A stretch of 64,000 bases of DNA from positions 1 to 64,000 of the forward strand of contig JAZKGO010000010.1 in NCBI GenBank assembly GCA_040385875.1, read 5' to 3'. The translations under genes were made by a program, and so were the position numbers. Shown here piece by piece: positions 52,321 to 61,511 of this stretch. This DNA is from JANMZR01 sp040385875 (GTDB lineage: Bacteria; Bacteroidota; Bacteroidia; Cytophagales; Spirosomataceae). A model generated the notes under the pieces. It worked only from the letters and a program-made list of their open reading frames with translations. It did no database searches and was not told where the DNA came from. How positions within the stretch are numbered: position 1 is the stretch's first letter; each line of letters opens with the position of its first letter.

Positions 52321-52367
52321 TTTTTTTGTGATTAATTGTAAGATTTGAACAGAGTTTTACTTTTTTT

Positions 52368-52398
52368 GCCCGAATTGAGACCCTCATCTCTTTCGGGC
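52368..52398. promoter_or_regulatory. Intergenic hairpin between narK and porin genes
   Basis: GCCCGAA / TTCGGGC stem with an inner GAGA/TCTC pairing. T6 follows on the plus strand and A7 on the minus strand, so it reads as a terminator only in the antisense direction. On the operon strand it may be a processing or stability structure. The minus strand contains GATGAGGGTC, which recurs before nrtA (50643-50652). Confidence 0.45.
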
Positions 52399-52408
52399 TT
52401 TTTTATGT

Positions 52409-53704
52409 TTAACCTAATTGGTAAGCTGGTTCTTGTTTAGTTTCTTTTTCAAAATTTACGACTGAGACTATTATTCCAATTACAATAGCTACACTGCCGA
52501 TAATCATGAATGCTTGTGAATAAGATAAGTTTTGTGATTTGAATAAAAAGCCCATTAGCATTCCGCCAATATTTCCACCAGCGCCCACTACCCCCGAAAC
52601 CATTCCTACACCTTTTTTATTGATAAATGGCACAATCGAGTAAGTGGCTCCGTTGCTCATTTTTAGGAACATCGCAAAAGTTAGCATTGATAATACAGCC
52701 AAAGTAAAGTTTCCTGAGCTAGCGAACATGGTAATGCCAATGCCTTCAAAAACTAGCATCGTAGCCAGCAATAGTGATTTGCCTTTTAAGCCATATTTTA
52801 AGCCAACTTTATCGGCAAAAATTCCACCCATTGCCCTAGCGAAAATATTCATAAAACCAAATAGCATCGCCCAGAAGCCCGCCTCTGTTTCAGTCAATTT
52901 AAAATTGTCGAAAAAGTAAAGTGCTGCCACGCCATCAAAGGTAATTTCCATTCCGAAGCAAGCTGCATACGCCAATGACAAAGCCAATACTCTTTTGTCA
53001 GATATTGCTGATAAAAAACTGATTCCTACAGCTTCAGATTTTTCTCTTACAATTTCATCATAATTACCTGCTGGTGTATCTTTTGTGTATTTATAGTATA
53101 CAAAAGCCATTATCAATAATAAGACTCCTGGAAAAATCATTGCTAGCCTCCAAGCTTCTCCTTTTGTATAACCAAAACCCACAATTGTAGCCATTAAAAC
53201 TGGCATTGCTAATTGAGTGATGCCTCCACCTAAATTACCCCAGCCACCGGCTACCGCATTGGCAGTACCTTTAATATTGGGTGCAAACATCATTGAAGTA
53301 TGGAATTGGGTGATTACAAAAGAGGCGCCTATTACACCGATGGCTAATCTAAATAGCAAAAATGTGGTGTAATCAGTGGCCAAACCCACGCACATTACAG
53401 GAATTGAACAAATAGCAAGCAGTGCAGTATACGTTTTACGTGGACCAATTGTATCACATAACTTGCCTATTATCAACCTTGCAAAAATGGTTGCTGAAAC
53501 CGAAGCAATAATGATATTTCCAATTTGACCTTTCGACAAACCGAGGTCTGCACGAATAGCTGGCATAAGTGGTGCTAAACCAAACCAGCCGAAAAAGCAA
53601 ACAAAAAAGGTAAGCCAAGTAATATGAAAGGTCCGCATTTGCACCCCCTTGAATGATAATATATCGAGTTTATGTAAAGGTTTTGCTTCCGTTGAATTGC
53701 TCAT
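52409..53704 (-). CDS. narK: NarK/NasA-type nitrate/nitrite MFS transporter
   Basis: 431 residues, twelve helices. Nitrate-nitrite porter signatures are present in helix 5 (GTANAVAGGWGNLGGGITQLAMPVLM) and helix 11 (GMVSGVVGAGGNIGGMLMGFLF), plus the early WLTFFVCFFGWFGLAPLMPAIRADLGLSKGQIGNI. Imports nitrate by proton symport or exchanges it for nitrite. With nrtABD it gives the cell two inner-membrane routes. It follows cobA by 66 bases. Confidence 0.95.
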   Translation of the reverse strand: MSNSTEAKPLHKLDILSFKGVQMRTFHITWLTFFVCFFGWFGLAPLMPAIRADLGLSKGQIGNIIIASVSATIFARLIIGKLCDTIGPRKTYTALLAICSIPVMCVGLATDYTTFLLFRLAIGVIGASFVITQFHTSMMFAPNIKGTANAVAGGWGNLGGGITQLAMPVLMATIVGFGYTKGEAWRLAMIFPGVLLLIMAFVYYKYTKDTPAGNYDEIVREKSEAVGISFLSAISDKRVLALSLAYAACFGMEITFDGVAALYFFDNFKLTETEAGFWAMLFGFMNIFARAMGGIFADKVGLKYGLKGKSLLLATMLVFEGIGITMFASSGNFTLAVLSMLTFAMFLKMSNGATYSIVPFINKKGVGMVSGVVGAGGNIGGMLMGFLFKSQNLSYSQAFMIIGSVAIVIGIIVSVVNFEKETKQEPAYQLG

Positions 53705-53770
53705 GATTGAAATATTTAATTGATTTTGTCTTTCCTTAAATTTTGAAATTGTTAATATTGATTATTGTTA

Positions 53771-54535
53771 CTAATAGTGAAAATTTTTATTTTCTATTTT
53801 TTCGACTAACATTTTATAACTTTCGTGAAGACCCACAACCTCCCCAATTACTATTACTGCAGGATTTGAGAGGCCCTTGTTTTCAGCCAACTCTACCATT
53901 TCACTCACTTGACCAATCACATAATTCTCGTCTCTTTTTGTTCCGTTTTGGATAATCGCCATGGGCGTCTCTCCTTTTCCATTTTTTTGAAAAAGCTTAC
54001 ATATTTCAGCAAGCTTGCTCATCCCCATTAATATTACAATGGTAGCCGATGAATGAGCTGCCCAAATAAGGTCGTCAGATAAGTTGCCTTCTTTAGTGGT
54101 GCCTGTTAATACCCAAAAGCTATCGGCCACACCACGAGAAGTAACTGGTATCCCTATTGAGGCAGGTGCTGCAATGGCAGAAGTAACGCCGGATATCACT
54201 TCACATTCAATATTAAAGTTTCGGGCATATTCAATTTCTTCAAAACCACGACCAAACACAAATGGATCGCCACCTTTCAATCGTACCACGTGCCCATACA
54301 TTAAGGCGTTGTCAACAATCAGCTTATTAATTTGATCTTGCGTATATATATAAGTACCCTTGCGCTTGCCTACGTACACGAGACGTACATTAGGTTTGGC
54401 ATATTCTAATAATTCTTTATTGGCTAAAGCATCGTAAAGTATTACATCTGCTTTTTTTATTGCTCTTATACCTTTCAAAGTAATCAATTCTATATCTCCA
54501 GGGCCAGCACCTATTAATGTTACCTTATTTTCCAT
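53771..54535 (-). CDS. cobA: Uroporphyrinogen-III C-methyltransferase (siroheme branch)
   Basis: 254 residues from the ATG at 54535. An upstream ATG at 54589 lies across an operator dyad and adds only polar residues. SUMT signatures: KVTLIGAGPGDIELITLKG, ADVILYDALAN, VVRLKGGDPFVFGRGFEE, VISGVTSAIAAPASIGIPVTSRG. It methylates uroporphyrinogen III to precorrin-2, the first step to siroheme, the cofactor of NirB encoded divergently. No CysG-type oxidase/chelatase domain is attached. First gene of the minus-strand nitrate operon. Confidence 0.95.
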   Translation of the reverse strand: MENKVTLIGAGPGDIELITLKGIRAIKKADVILYDALANKELLEYAKPNVRLVYVGKRKGTYIYTQDQINKLIVDNALMYGHVVRLKGGDPFVFGRGFEEIEYARNFNIECEVISGVTSAIAAPASIGIPVTSRGVADSFWVLTGTTKEGNLSDDLIWAAHSSATIVILMGMSKLAEICKLFQKNGKGETPMAIIQNGTKRDENYVIGQVSEMVELAENKGLSNPAVIVIGEVVGLHESYKMLVEKIENKNFHY

Positions 54536-54572
54536 ATTATTCTTACTTTTAATTGTACTATTCTTATATTTA

Positions 54573-54588
54573 TGAGTAAAAATACTCA
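54573..54588. promoter_or_regulatory. Inverted repeat TGAGTA-N4-TACTCA before cobA
   Basis: Perfect 6-bp arms with four A between, 38 bases upstream of the cobA ATG. Together with 54749-54770 it gives the consensus AGTA-N4-TACT, the geometry of Crp/Fnr family operators (TTGAT-N4-ATCAA) with different half-sites. Confidence 0.6.
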
Positions 54589-54748
54589 ATTTAGATACTA
54601 CTTTATTTTTGTATTTTTTCTAAATTATGGTTCAAATTTAGACACTAAAATTTACAAAACAAGTTTTTTATTAATTATTTGGTATATTTTTTCATTATTT
54701 TTTTCACTTTTTATGTTTTTTTATAAAATATATGTTATTTTTACATCG

Positions 54749-54770
54749 AATTAAGTATTTGTACTTAATT
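54749..54770. promoter_or_regulatory. Inverted repeat AATTAAGTA-N4-TACTTAATT in the cobA-nirB divergent region
   Basis: Perfect 9-bp arms around TTTG. It shares the AGTA-N4-TACT core with 54573-54588 and lies about 190 bases before the gap in nirB. The best candidate for the operator controlling both arms of the nitrate island. Confidence 0.65.
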
Positions 54771-54961
54771 GATTTTTTGAATCAAGCAGACGATTACACA
54801 TTTATACTCAAATACGACGATAAAAATTAGATATTAGCTACTATTATAAAGGTGATTAAGAGTAAATGAAATAATTGTAATAGGCAAATGGATGGTTGGC
54901 TATAAGTGGTAAAAGCAAAAAATTCGAAAGAGGCTCAAAAGAATTAAAGAACAATAAGGAT

Positions 54962-55061
54962 NNNNNNNNNNNNNNNNNNNNNNNNNNNNNNNNNNNNNNN
55001 NNNNNNNNNNNNNNNNNNNNNNNNNNNNNNNNNNNNNNNNNNNNNNNNNNNNNNNNNNNNN
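54962..55061. other. Assembly gap (100 N)
   Basis: Exactly 100 N, unknown true size. Removes the nirB start codon and roughly the first 30-40 residues, possibly also promoter bases. Confidence 0.99.
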
Positions 55062-57488
55062 TTTGAACTGGTAGTTTTTGGAGAAGAGCCTCGTGTAGCC
55101 TATGACCGTGTTCACCTCTCAGAGTACTTTGGCGAAAAATCAATCGAAGAATTGACAATGGCACCATTAAGTTGGTACGAAGAAAATGATATTAAAATTT
55201 ACCTTTCAGATCCAGTAGTAGATATTGACTGCGAAAACAAAACAATTAGGTCACATCATGGGCTCGTTGAAAGCTACGACTATTTAGTATTAGCTACGGG
55301 TTCAGCCCCATTTGTACCCTCGATACCTGGTGTCGAAAAAGACGGGGTTTTTGTTTATCGTACCATTGAAGATTTAGACATGATGAAAGATCATGCAAAA
55401 AAAGCAAAAAAGGGAGCTGTAATTGGAGGAGGCTTATTGGGATTGGAAGCAGCTAAAGCCTTGCTTGATTTAGGAATAAAAGATACTCATGTAATCGAGT
55501 TCGCACCAAAATTAATGCCACGTCAAATTGATGATTTGGGCTCTAAAATTTTGGAACACAAACTCAATGACCTCGGAATACAAATACATCTTAATAAAAA
55601 TACACAGGAAATTACGGGTGACGGCATTATAAATGGTATGTCTTTTGCCGATGACTCCCACCTTGAGGTAGATATGCTGGTGATTTCGGCAGGAATAAAA
55701 CCACGTGACGAGCTAGCTAAAATAGCGGGATTAGAAGTAGGTACTCGTGGCGGAATTGTTACAAATGAAAAGATGCAAACTTCCGACCCATCCATATTTG
55801 CCATTGGTGAATGCGCCTTGGTACATCATATGATTTATGGATTAGTAGCACCTGGCTATGAAATGGCCGAAGTAGTGGCAGCAAATTTATTAGATGGTGA
55901 AAAAAACTTCACTCCATTTGATATGTCTACTAAATTAAAACTAATTGGAGTGGATGTGGCAAGCTTTGGGGATCCTTTTATTACTAGCCCAAATGCTAAA
56001 ACGATTGTATTTGAAGATACCCAAAAGGGTGTCTATAAAAGAATGAATATTTCATTGGATGGTAAAGAGCTTTTAGGAGGAATTTTGATTGGTGATGCCG
56101 AGCAGTATAATATGTTGTTGCAAACGGTTAAAAATAAAACCATATTACCTCCTAATCCTGAAGATTTGATGTTGGGTTCCCGTGGAGGAGCAGGTGAGGA
56201 TGCTGGCGCTGGTGTGATGAGCTTACCCGAGGATGCACTTATTTGCTCATGTGAGTCTGTGAGTAAAGGGGCTATTTGTCATGAAGTAGTAGAGAATAAA
56301 ATTACCACCTTTGATGGCATCAAAAAATGCACTAAAGCTGGCACTGGTTGTGGGGGTTGCGTGCCAATGGTAAAAGACATTATCAATGGAACACTTAAGG
56401 CTCAAGGGGTATATATCAGAAATACAATTTGTGAACATTTCGATTATACACGTCAGGAATTATTTGATTTGGTAAAAATAAATGAATTAAAGACATACAA
56501 TGCAGTATTAGATAAATTCGGAAAAGGCGATGGTTGCGAGCTATGCAAGCCGCCAGTTGCTTCTATTTTGGCCAGCCTTTGGAACGAAATGATTCTTCAA
56601 AAAGGCAATGCTACCGTTCAAGATTCTAATGACCGTTATTTAGCAAATATTCAAAAAGGTGGAACCTACTCAGTAGTACCTAGAATACCAGGTGGTGAAA
56701 TCACACCTGAAAAATTGATTACTATCGGACAAGTTGCTCAAAAATACAACTTATATACTAAGATCACGGGTGGGCAACGGATCGATATGTTTGGTGCCCA
56801 TGTGGGTGACCTACCCGATATTTGGGAGGAGCTAATCAATGCAGGCTTTGAGTCTGGTCATGCTTATGGCAAATCATTGCGTACTGTAAAAAGTTGCGTG
56901 GGTTCCACTTGGTGTCGATTTGGCTTGCATGACTCTGTATCATTTGCCATTGAAATCGAAGAAAGATACCGAGGATTACGCTCACCCCATAAACTTAAAG
57001 GTGGCGTTTCCGGTTGCATCAGAGAATGTGCAGAAGCCCAGAGCAAAGATTTTGGTATAATCGCCACAGAAAAAGGATGGAACCTTTACGTATGTGGTAA
57101 TGGTGGCTCAAAGCCTCAACATGCTTTATTAATTGCTGCAGATGCCAGTTCAGCAGAAATCATCAAATATATCGATCGCTTTTTAATGTTTTATATCAAA
57201 ACAGCTGAACCTCTTTCACGAACAGCCACTTGGCTCAATAAAATGGAAGGTGGAATCGCTTATTTGAAAAATGTAGTGGTGAATGATAGCCTTGGAATTG
57301 GTGAAGCGTTGGAAAAAGAAATGCAGTTCATGGTTGATACCTATTCATGCGAATGGAAAGAAGTGGTGGAAAATCCAGAACTACGTAAAAGATTCACCCA
57401 TTTTGTAAATGCACCAGAGGTAAAAGACCCCTCTGTGAAATTTGCCGAAATGCGTGAGCAGAAAAAAGCCATTGAATGGGCTAAATAG
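55062..57488 (+). CDS. nirB: Assimilatory nitrite reductase large subunit (5' end lost in gap)
   Basis: 808 codons are present, in frame from the first base after the gap (FELVVFGEEPRVAYDRVHLSEYF). FAD/NAD(P)H module with LVLATGSAPFVPSIPG and GAVIGGGLLGLEAAKALLDLG. A BFD-like [2Fe-2S] domain follows (CSCESVSKG...KAGTGCGGC) and a second Cys-rich stretch (DGCELCKPP). The nitrite/sulfite reductase halves have GGEITPEKLITIGQVAQKYN and siroheme/[4Fe-4S] ligands CVGSTWC and GCIRECAEA. Catalyses NAD(P)H-dependent reduction of nitrite to ammonium in the cytoplasm with NirD. Confidence 0.96.
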   Translation, partial: FELVVFGEEPRVAYDRVHLSEYFGEKSIEELTMAPLSWYEENDIKIYLSDPVVDIDCENKTIRSHHGLVESYDYLVLATGSAPFVPSIPGVEKDGVFVYRTIEDLDMMKDHAKKAKKGAVIGGGLLGLEAAKALLDLGIKDTHVIEFAPKLMPRQIDDLGSKILEHKLNDLGIQIHLNKNTQEITGDGIINGMSFADDSHLEVDMLVISAGIKPRDELAKIAGLEVGTRGGIVTNEKMQTSDPSIFAIGECALVHHMIYGLVAPGYEMAEVVAANLLDGEKNFTPFDMSTKLKLIGVDVASFGDPFITSPNAKTIVFEDTQKGVYKRMNISLDGKELLGGILIGDAEQYNMLLQTVKNKTILPPNPEDLMLGSRGGAGEDAGAGVMSLPEDALICSCESVSKGAICHEVVENKITTFDGIKKCTKAGTGCGGCVPMVKDIINGTLKAQGVYIRNTICEHFDYTRQELFDLVKINELKTYNAVLDKFGKGDGCELCKPPVASILASLWNEMILQKGNATVQDSNDRYLANIQKGGTYSVVPRIPGGEITPEKLITIGQVAQKYNLYTKITGGQRIDMFGAHVGDLPDIWEELINAGFESGHAYGKSLRTVKSCVGSTWCRFGLHDSVSFAIEIEERYRGLRSPHKLKGGVSGCIRECAEAQSKDFGIIATEKGWNLYVCGNGGSKPQHALLIAADASSAEIIKYIDRFLMFYIKTAEPLSRTATWLNKMEGGIAYLKNVVVNDSLGIGEALEKEMQFMVDTYSCEWKEVVENPELRKRFTHFVNAPEVKDPSVKFAEMREQKKAIEWAK

Positions 57489-57547
57489 GCCTCTAGTGGA
57501 CGAACAAAAAATATTCAATTAAAATCACAATCATTAAATCATAAAAT

Positions 57548-57895
57548 ATGGTTCAGACATTAACCGAAAGCATCACTTGGCAACTCGCTTGCAAAGTGGA
57601 GGATGTACCAGCCGACGGCGGTGCATGTGCATTAATCAATGGCGAACAAATTGCAATTTATAATTTTGCTCGTCGTGGCGAATGGTTCGCCACACACAAT
57701 TTATGCCCGCATAAACAGCAAATGGCCCTCTCAAGAGGGATGATTGGCAGCACATTGGGTGAGCCTAAAGTTGCTTGCCCTTTTCATAAAAAGACTTTTT
57801 CATTGAAAACAGGGGCTTGCCTTTCCGGGGAGGAATATCAAATAAAAACTTTCGAAGTGAAAGTGGAGAATGGCGAAGTATATATTGGATTTTAA
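57548..57895 (+). CDS. nirD: Nitrite reductase small subunit
   Basis: 115 residues, a Rieske-like beta domain (Rieske_2/NirD): WQLACKVEDVPADGGACALINGEQIAIYNF and FATHNLCPHKQQMALSRGMIG...KVACPFHKKTFSLKTGACL. It keeps CPH and CPFH pairs resembling Rieske [2Fe-2S] ligands, which many NirD proteins lack, so a cluster may be present here. Pairs with NirB, 59 bases upstream. Its stop codon abuts the TTG start of the sensor kinase. Confidence 0.94.
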   Translation: MVQTLTESITWQLACKVEDVPADGGACALINGEQIAIYNFARRGEWFATHNLCPHKQQMALSRGMIGSTLGEPKVACPFHKKTFSLKTGACLSGEEYQIKTFEVKVENGEVYIGF

Positions 57896-59365
57896 TTGGT
57901 TGATAACCCAGCTAATTTGAAGCAAACAATTGATAAACAGGTATTTAACAAACTTACAAAGCTATATTTACTGGCTTTGGTGGCGGTAGCCTTTATTTCT
58001 TTGCTAGGCCAGCTTATCATCCAATTGTTTTTGACTGAATCGTTAAATGATGCCCACGTAGTGAATATTGCAGGAAGGCAGAGGATGCTCAGTCAAAAGC
58101 TTTCGAAGACTGCCACCTTACTCTGCGATACAACCATTTTCACTAATCATTCTATCAATTATAAGAACGAATTGGTTAAAACGATTGACCTCTGGGCCAA
58201 AAGTCACAACGGTTTGATGAATGGCCAGTTGCAGGTAGATAAAAATATTAAGGTTAAAAACAGCCCAAAAATAGATTCCCTTTTCTTAATACTTGACCCT
58301 ATTTTTAAAACCATCTATTTCAATTCAAAACTTTTAGTGCAGGATGGAAATATAAAACAAAGTGATGGGGATACCCCACTTTTCAAAATCTTATCCAATG
58401 AGGGTAAATTTTTAGAAACCATGATAAATATTGTTTCTGAATATGATTTAGAGGCGCAAGAAAGGGTAAACAATACTAAAAAGATAGAATTATTACTATT
58501 CGTTTTACTTTTTACGGTATTACTATTAGAAGGCATCTTAATTTTCAAACCTATTGCCAATAATATTAGGCTGGTTATCAAGCAGTTAACTGATTCAGAA
58601 AGTAATCTACAAATTGCCAACGAAGACTTAACCCTATCGAACTACGCTTTGATAGAGGCCAAAAAGGAACTTGAAATAGCCACTGAAGAAAAGTATAAAC
58701 TTCAATTAGCCAAAGAAAAAATTCGTTCTTCTTCACTGATTGAAGGGCAAGAATTAGAACGTAAACGACTGGCACTAGAACTGCATGATGGTATTGGACA
58801 AATGCTCACAGGATTAAGGTTGCAAACTGAACATCTAAAAAGTAATACCACACAAAATGAAAAAACGATTAAATCAGTTGATAATTTACAAAGCCTAATT
58901 GTGGAAACTATTGAAGCCACAAGATCGGCTTCATTCAACTTAGCTCCCTCGGTATTAAGCGATTTTGGATTAACAGCTGCCATCAAATTGCTGATAGATA
59001 AGCAAAAAATAAGCAGTCAAATACCTATCGAATTCAACAGCGTTTTTGATAAAAGAATTACCGAAAATATAGAAATTGGTTTATATAGAATAGTGCAGGA
59101 AGGTATTAATAATGCATTGAAGCATTCTGAGGCCAAAAAAATATCAATCCAACTCTACCAAAGAAAGCAAGAGTTGGTTTTGATAATAGCAGACGATGGT
59201 AAAGGAATGGAAACAAAAAAGAACGCAAAAAAAATAACTATTGGCGGAAGTGGAATCAATAATATGCAAACAAGGGCTGAACTATTGGATGGTGAATTCT
59301 TGATTGAATCGGAAAAAAACAAAGGAACAAAAATTACGGTAATCGTACCGAGAATAGGAATATAG
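57896..59365 (+). CDS. NarX-like nitrate/nitrite sensor histidine kinase (TTG start)
   Basis: 489 residues. Helices at about 23-45 and 199-217 frame a periplasmic helical domain that begins with NIAGRQRMLSQKLSK, the P-box-like motif of type IV pili/NarX sensors that bind nitrate. After a coiled-coil linker comes HisKA_3 (ERKRLALELHDGIGQMLTGLRLQ, His about 299) and HATPase_c (RIVQEGINNALKHSEAKK, IIADDGKGM, GSGINNMQTRAELLDG). No ATG precedes the first helix in this frame. The TTG directly after the nirD stop is the most plausible start. Confidence 0.9.
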   Translation: MVDNPANLKQTIDKQVFNKLTKLYLLALVAVAFISLLGQLIIQLFLTESLNDAHVVNIAGRQRMLSQKLSKTATLLCDTTIFTNHSINYKNELVKTIDLWAKSHNGLMNGQLQVDKNIKVKNSPKIDSLFLILDPIFKTIYFNSKLLVQDGNIKQSDGDTPLFKILSNEGKFLETMINIVSEYDLEAQERVNNTKKIELLLFVLLFTVLLLEGILIFKPIANNIRLVIKQLTDSESNLQIANEDLTLSNYALIEAKKELEIATEEKYKLQLAKEKIRSSSLIEGQELERKRLALELHDGIGQMLTGLRLQTEHLKSNTTQNEKTIKSVDNLQSLIVETIEATRSASFNLAPSVLSDFGLTAAIKLLIDKQKISSQIPIEFNSVFDKRITENIEIGLYRIVQEGINNALKHSEAKKISIQLYQRKQELVLIIADDGKGMETKKNAKKITIGGSGINNMQTRAELLDGEFLIESEKNKGTKITVIVPRIGI

Positions 59366-59403
59366 AAAATAGCCTTTAGGGCTCAAAATATAAATTGAAT
59401 AAA

Positions 59404-60057
59404 ATGGGGAAGATAAAAATTTTACTGGCCGACGACCATGCAGTCGTCAGAAAAGGGATGAAAATGCTCTTGGAAGATGAACCCATGATTGAAATAATTG
59501 GTGAGGCAGTTGATGGCATTGATGCTTTGGAAAAAATAGGTGTTTTACTACCCAATATTGTTATTCTTGATCTTACTATGCCTAATATGAATGGTATTGA
59601 GGCGATAAGCTTAATTACCAAAAGTTTTAAAACAGTAAAAGTAATTGTATTCTCCATGCATAATAATAGTGATTATATTATCAAATCGGTTGAAAATGGA
59701 GCCTTTGGCTATTTGACAAAAGACAGCAGTAAAGAGGTGATATTGAAAGCAATCTTTACAGTAATGGAAGGCAAAAAATACTTCCCAATTGATATTTCCG
59801 GATTGATTATAGATGACTTACTTTCGAAAAACAAGAAAATTTTTAAAGCCGAAAACGAAAGCAACCAAACGGTTTATTCTCTAATTACTTCAAAAGAAAA
59901 AGAGATTTTAGAATTTATCATTCAGGGCAAAAATAGCCGAGAAATTGCGGAAAAATTAAACCTTAGTATCCGAACGGTTGATAACCATCGAGCCAATATG
60001 ATGAAAAAAACAAAAGCTAAAAACACCGCTGATTTAGTAAAAATGGCTATTGGTTGA
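59404..60057 (+). CDS. NarL-type LuxR-family response regulator
   Basis: 217 residues from the ATG at 59404. Receiver domain: KIKILLADDHAVVRKGMKMLLED (acidic pair DD), phospho-acceptor in NIVILDLTMPNMNG, then Ser/Lys of VIVFSMHN and YLTKDSS. C-terminal LuxR HTH: LITSKEKEILEFIIQGKNSREIAEKLNLSIRTVDNHRANMMKK. It follows the NarX-like kinase by 38 bases and is the cognate partner, probably controlling the nitrate island. Confidence 0.94.
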   Translation: MGKIKILLADDHAVVRKGMKMLLEDEPMIEIIGEAVDGIDALEKIGVLLPNIVILDLTMPNMNGIEAISLITKSFKTVKVIVFSMHNNSDYIIKSVENGAFGYLTKDSSKEVILKAIFTVMEGKKYFPIDISGLIIDDLLSKNKKIFKAENESNQTVYSLITSKEKEILEFIIQGKNSREIAEKLNLSIRTVDNHRANMMKKTKAKNTADLVKMAIG

Positions 60058-60064
60058 TAAAAAA

Positions 60065-60098
60065 GGCCATAAACACCTTTGGTTAGGTGAAAATGGCC
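60065..60098. terminator. Hairpin terminator between convergent genes
   Basis: Stem GGCCATAAACACCT / AGGTGAAAATGGCC with a few mismatches and a 6-base loop, just after the response regulator stop and before the AEC permease stop. Could serve both directions. Confidence 0.7.
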
Positions 60099-60152
60099 AT
60101 TTGTTAATTGTTAAGGGATATTTGAACAGATTTGAATTAGAATTAATTTTCA

Positions 60153-61283
60153 CTAATTGTCATAAGCCGACTCAAAGTATTTTTGCTTTTTCAAGCCTTT
60201 AAAACTTGATTTCCATTTTTTAATAGCATGTGGAGCAAGCCCCAAAACTATTAATAACAAGCTAAGTGACAAAATGGGAGCAGTGTGAGTAAAAAAAGTT
60301 CCCGAAGCCAATATGCCCATCACCAAGATAGTCGAAAAAGGCAATGAAAATGCCAATATCAAAATCGCCAGATTCATATCAAAAGTTCTTTTCTCTTTTA
60401 CAATTTCATTCTGGTCCTCTTTAAGATTTATGCCAGATATATGGGCAAAAGGCCAGAAACTACAAGAGCTTAATGGTACTACCAAAGCAAGCAATATCAT
60501 ATTAGCCTCTTGAATACTAAAAACTTTAATGATCATCCAACTGAATAAGAGGGTAATACCCGCCCTAAAAAATAATATCGAACTCACTAGCTTTATTTTT
60601 CCTTCTTTAAATTGAACTGCCAAACCTATATAAATAAGCACGAGAGGAGTCATTAAGCTACTGGTTTTGGCAATTAATTCAGAAACCAAAGTGGGCATGG
60701 CATCCATGGTAAATCCAAATGAGATTAATCCAATTGCCAAAAGCATAATGATGTTGATTGGCTCTTTGACTAGACTGATTAACAAGGACTTAACCTTTCC
60801 TTTTTCGTTCTCTCCTTTGGTTTTATGATTTTTAAGATACATATCCATGGCCACAAAATACAAGAAATTCAAAGCGAAAAACTTATTTCCTACATCACCC
60901 ATCGCAGCCAAACCCAGTGACTTTACCCCTAAAAATTCATTGATAAAGGGGAAGCTTGAAAGCCCTGGCGCTAAGGAGGGAAGCAACATAATAAGTGTAC
61001 GTGCAGATGAGCTATTCTTGTCAATACCAAAAATGGGTAAGATATAGGGTATTAGAAAAAATAAGAAGAAATTAAAACCTATTATTACAATGGGATAAAT
61101 CAATAATGAAAAACTGATTTTTATTCCCATTAATGCAATGAACACCGTAGACGGCAATGCAATCGACAAAATGATCTCTTTCAAACCATTGATCTCCGTC
61201 TTGCTTTTTATTTTGCTTCTTAAGGCCAGCCCTATGCCAATCAAAAAAAGTAGTATGAGTGTTTTCTGTATTGCTTCAAACAT
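60153..61283 (-). CDS. AEC family transporter
   Basis: 376 residues with about ten helices in the auxin-efflux-carrier (Mem_trans) layout: LLFLIGIGLALRSKIK, IILSIALPSTVFIALMGIKI, MLLPSLAPGLSSFPFINEFLG, then PLVLIYIGLAVQFKEG and the C-terminal bundle. Family members move malate, malonate, amino acids or auxin-like acids. Substrate unknown. Monocistronic, convergent with the nitrate regulator. Confidence 0.85.
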   Translation of the reverse strand: MFEAIQKTLILLFLIGIGLALRSKIKSKTEINGLKEIILSIALPSTVFIALMGIKISFSLLIYPIVIIGFNFFLFFLIPYILPIFGIDKNSSSARTLIMLLPSLAPGLSSFPFINEFLGVKSLGLAAMGDVGNKFFALNFLYFVAMDMYLKNHKTKGENEKGKVKSLLISLVKEPINIIMLLAIGLISFGFTMDAMPTLVSELIAKTSSLMTPLVLIYIGLAVQFKEGKIKLVSSILFFRAGITLLFSWMIIKVFSIQEANMILLALVVPLSSCSFWPFAHISGINLKEDQNEIVKEKRTFDMNLAILILAFSLPFSTILVMGILASGTFFTHTAPILSLSLLLIVLGLAPHAIKKWKSSFKGLKKQKYFESAYDN

Positions 61284-61458
61284 AATTTATTGATGAATTT
61301 TGTATGATGAAATATTTTGAAAATTATGGGTTAAATAATATCCGAATATTTGAATTTATATGGATTGATGACATCGTGGCACCGCATAGGAAGCCGATAG
61401 ATAGCTCTGAAATATTAACTTATTAGAACTACTCAACTTCTTAATACTCTTTTAAAAA

Positions 61459-61488
61459 ATTGGGAAAAGTAAAAATACTTTCCCCAAT
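61459..61488 (-). terminator. Rho-independent terminator after aminotransferase
   Basis: 13-bp stem ATTGGGGAAAGTA / TACTTTTCCCAAT with one mismatch, loop of four T, followed on the minus strand by TTTTTTAAAAG. 23 bases after the aminotransferase stop. Confidence 0.85.
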
Positions 61489-61511
61489 CAAAACACCTAT
61501 GATAAAAATGC

